From positions 1 through 14,214 of the forward strand of contig JAHIUL010000223.1 in the NCBI GenBank assembly GCA_018817195.1: DNA of 14,214 nt, given 5' to 3'. Below, piece by piece: positions 12,678-14,214 of the stretch. The notes below the pieces were generated by a model. That model ran no database searches. It saw only the letters and a list, made by a program, of their open reading frames with translations, and was not told where the DNA came from. The stretch comes from Candidatus Margulisiibacteriota bacterium (GTDB lineage: Bacteria; Margulisbacteria; WOR-1; O2-12-FULL-45-9). Each line of letters opens with the position of its first letter. Within the stretch, counting starts at the first letter, position 1. A program made the position numbers and the translations under genes.

Positions 12678-13328
12678 TATCCAGCCCATGGGCAAAAATC
12701 CCACCCGGCTCAAGGTATCATCGCTGATGCCTTTATTAACTTCCTGCCTCAGATGGCGCTCGATATATTTTGATAATAAATCAACCTCAATATTAATCTG
12801 ATCGCCAATGTTTTTTTGGCCAAGGGTTGTCACTTTTGCTGTGTGCGGCACGACATAAATAATTAACAAAGATTTCCTGATATCTGCAATAGTTAAACTG
12901 ATGCCGTCTAAGGAAATTGAACCTTTTTGCACAGCATACGTCAGCAGCTGGCTGGGGATTGAAACATGAAGCTCTAGGCCTTTACTCTGGCTGATTTTTT
13001 GTCTGATCTCGCCTATACCGTCAACATGGCCGGAAACAAGATGACCGCCCAAGCGGCCGGCAATCGGCAGTGCCCTTTCAAGGTTAACTTTATCGCCTAA
13101 TTTTACCGTATGAAGTGTGGTTTTTTGCAGGGTTTCAAAGGAAAGATCAAACTCTAGATTGCCCCGTTTAACCGCAGTAACAGTCAAACAAGAGCCGTTT
13201 ACAGCAATACTTTCACCAGTTTTAACCTGTGAAAAATCCTTGGACACAGCAATGGTTAGCCTGCCGGTTTGGCTGCTTCTGGTTAAGCTTACTACTTTGC
13301 CTAACTCTTCAATAATGCCGGTGAACAT
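12669..13328 (-). CDS. ribE: Riboflavin synthase, alpha-chain type
   Basis: This enzyme dismutates two lumazine molecules to riboflavin and an aminouracil. The protein (219 residues from the chosen start) has the two lumazine-binding barrels. The first has [33 protein letters not shown] and VNLERAL. The second has [36 protein letters not shown] and [21 protein letters not shown] prefer ATG at 13328 because MFTGIIE is the near-invariant family start; an in-frame ATG at 13346 would add six residues. Neither has a clear ribosome-binding site. The gap to nusB is 54 bases and is too short for an FMN riboswitch. The C-terminal LPMGWIDN is unusual, and the stop lies in a heptamer tract. The gene is also called ribC in some naming schemes. 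Confidence 0.94.
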   Translation of the reverse strand: MFTGIIEELGKVVSLTRSSQTGRLTIAVSKDFSQVKTGESIAVNGSCLTVTAVKRGNLEFDLSFETLQKTTLHTVKLGDKVNLERALPIAGRLGGHLVSGHVDGIGEIRQKISQSKGLELHVSIPSQLLTYAVQKGSISLDGISLTIADIRKSLLIIYVVPHTAKVTTLGQKNIGDQINIEVDLLSKYIERHLRQEVNKGISDDTLSRVGFLPMGWIDN

Positions 13329-13382
13329 AATACTTAATAATATCATATTTTTGGGGCTAAAACAACGAGAAGGAAGCAGTCT

Positions 13383-13787
13383 CTATTTGTCTTTCTGGCG
13401 CACAAAAGCGCCTAAAATACCGTTGATAAAACGCGAAGATTCTTCTCCAGAATATTTTTTTGCCAGTTCAATCGCCTCGTTAATAATGACTGAATCCGGT
13501 GTTTCTTTTAATCTTAATTCTTTAATGGCTAATCTTAAGATACTGCGGTCAACTTTGCTGATGCGGTCAAGTGGCCAGTCAATTGCCAGCCTGGTAATAT
13601 CCTGGTCTGATTCCTCTTTTGCTTCCCAGGCTTTTCTTGCTAAATACTCGGCAAACTCAACGGTTTCTGGAATAAATTTTTCACTTTCAATAATATTTTT
13701 GACGGCTGTTTCAATATCAAAGCCGCCGATATCAGCCTGATAGATGGCCTGCATAGCAACACGCCTGGAAGTGCTTCGTTTACCCAT
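13383..13787 (-). CDS. nusB: Transcription antitermination factor NusB
   Basis: NusB binds boxA RNA with NusE (S10) and promotes antitermination in rRNA operons. The 134-residue all-helical protein has the usual length. It opens with GKRSTSRRVAMQAIYQADIGG (Arg-rich RNA-binding helix), and continues with FAEYLARKAWEAKEESDQDITRLAIDWPLDRISKVDRSILRLAIKEL and the C-terminal signature DSVIINEAIELAKKYSGEESSRFINGILGAF. The start ATG is two bases after the accC stop. It lies between accC and the riboflavin genes; nusB next to ribH or ribE is a common arrangement in bacteria. Nothing in the 54-base gap to ribE suggests a separate strong promoter, so one transcript is likely. Confidence 0.95.
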   Translation of the reverse strand: MGKRSTSRRVAMQAIYQADIGGFDIETAVKNIIESEKFIPETVEFAEYLARKAWEAKEESDQDITRLAIDWPLDRISKVDRSILRLAIKELRLKETPDSVIINEAIELAKKYSGEESSRFINGILGAFVRQKDK

Positions 13788-13789
13788 AT

Positions 13790-14214
13790 TTAAGCAGGTG
13801 CCCCAAAATGTTCTTCCAGGAATTTAGTGGTGGCTTCTCCGCGGCGAAAAGCTTCGTTACGCAAAACCTTTAGGTGAAAAGGAATAGTGGTGTGGATGCC
13901 GTCAATCACATATTCATCCAAGGCCCTTTCCATACGATTGATGGCTGTCATCCGATCTTTGCCCCAAGTGATTATCTTGGCTACCAGTGAATCATAATGG
14001 GGCTGGACTATATAGCCGGGATAAACGTGGCTGTCAATCCTAACGCCAAGCCCGCCTGGCGCCAGATAGGCTTTTATCTCTCCTGGAGACGGCATAAAAT
14101 TTCTTTCGTAATTTTCCGCGTTAATGCGGCATTCAATGGCATGGCCATAGAATTTAACATCGCCTTGACGGATATGAAGTTTTTCACCGGCAGCAATGGC
14201 AATTTGTTCACGGA
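13790..14214 (-). CDS. accC: Biotin carboxylase subunit of acetyl-CoA carboxylase, C-terminal part (5' end outside window)
   Basis: AccC carboxylates biotin on the carrier protein AccB using ATP and bicarbonate, starting fatty acid synthesis. The frame is open to the right edge (first full codon at 14212), so about the last 140 residues are visible and the Met at 14095 is internal. Seen are REQIAIAAGEKL, the catalytic-site stretch GHAIECRINAEN (with the conserved Glu and Arg of the active site), NFMPSPGEI, GVRIDSHVYPGYIVQPHYDSLVAKII, and the C-terminal DEYVIDGIHTTIPFHLKVL. The ending FLEEHFGAPA is normal. It runs two bases from nusB, the same direction as the whole operon. A related biotin-dependent carboxylase (pyruvate or propionyl-CoA) cannot be fully excluded from this piece, but the ending right after the carboxylase domain favours a free-standing AccC. 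Confidence 0.9.
   Translation of the reverse strand, partial: REQIAIAAGEKLHIRQGDVKFYGHAIECRINAENYERNFMPSPGEIKAYLAPGGLGVRIDSHVYPGYIVQPHYDSLVAKIITWGKDRMTAINRMERALDEYVIDGIHTTIPFHLKVLRNEAFRRGEATTKFLEEHFGAPA

Noticed and set aside
13329..13382. Possible FMN riboswitch or separate promoter ahead of ribE
   Set aside because: The 54-base gap is too short for the six-helix RFN element, and the -10-like TATGAT has no -35 hexamer at a suitable distance.

Overview
The window is an ordinary bacterial chromosome segment: dense, about 43% GC by eye, with no phage, IS, CRISPR, tRNA or rRNA. The longest gene-free stretch is about 105 bases. Gene content fits an anaerobic, poorly characterised lineage: a split glycine decarboxylase (separate GcvPB), an AmmeMemoRadiSam-type radical SAM enzyme, an RtcB ligase, LipM-type lipoate metabolism and a two-gene TrkA. 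A candidate phylum such as Omnitrophota is a plausible guess, but the sequence alone does not prove it.

Layout, left to right. (1) 1-851 (+): 3' end of leuA, with a probable terminator lying inside a convergent gene for a stand-alone Lrp/AsnC effector-binding (RAM) domain (835-1068, -). (2) 1069-1173: a compact divergent promoter region with back-to-back extended -10 promoters. (3) 1174-4984 (+): an operon of a DUF502/COV membrane protein, two TrkA-type NAD-binding subunits, the TrkH potassium channel subunit, and a secreted, membrane-anchored OB-fold protein. (4) 4974-14214 (-): ten genes in one direction, transcribed accC (partial) - nusB - ribE - ribBA - ribH - malK/ugpC-like ATPase - gcvPB - lipM - rtcB - amrS, mostly with gaps of 2-20 nt or overlaps. 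The two operons converge with an 11-bp overlap.

Functionally, ribE, ribBA and ribH make most of the riboflavin pathway (no ribD here). gcvPB and lipM belong together through the lipoylated H-protein of the glycine cleavage system. The trk genes form a potassium uptake system. The rest are housekeeping genes or orphans whose partners must lie elsewhere.

The most unusual signal is not a gene. The minus-strand operon carries several short tandem-repeat tracts with a strict 7-nt period (at about 7.53-7.64, 8.84-8.88, 9.32-9.35, 9.80-9.84 and 12.64-12.68 kb) and one 8-nt tract (7.91-7.93 kb). It also carries two copies of a short hairpin element of the form CCCY-GAG...CGA-RGGG (8.15-8.17 and 11.41-11.43 kb). 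They sit exactly where proteins tolerate change: stop/start junctions, C-termini and surface loops. At two junctions one tract supplies both the upstream stop codon and the downstream start codon. lipM and gcvPB each carry three repeat elements and have stayed in frame. The two hairpin copies differ by a compensatory base-pair change.
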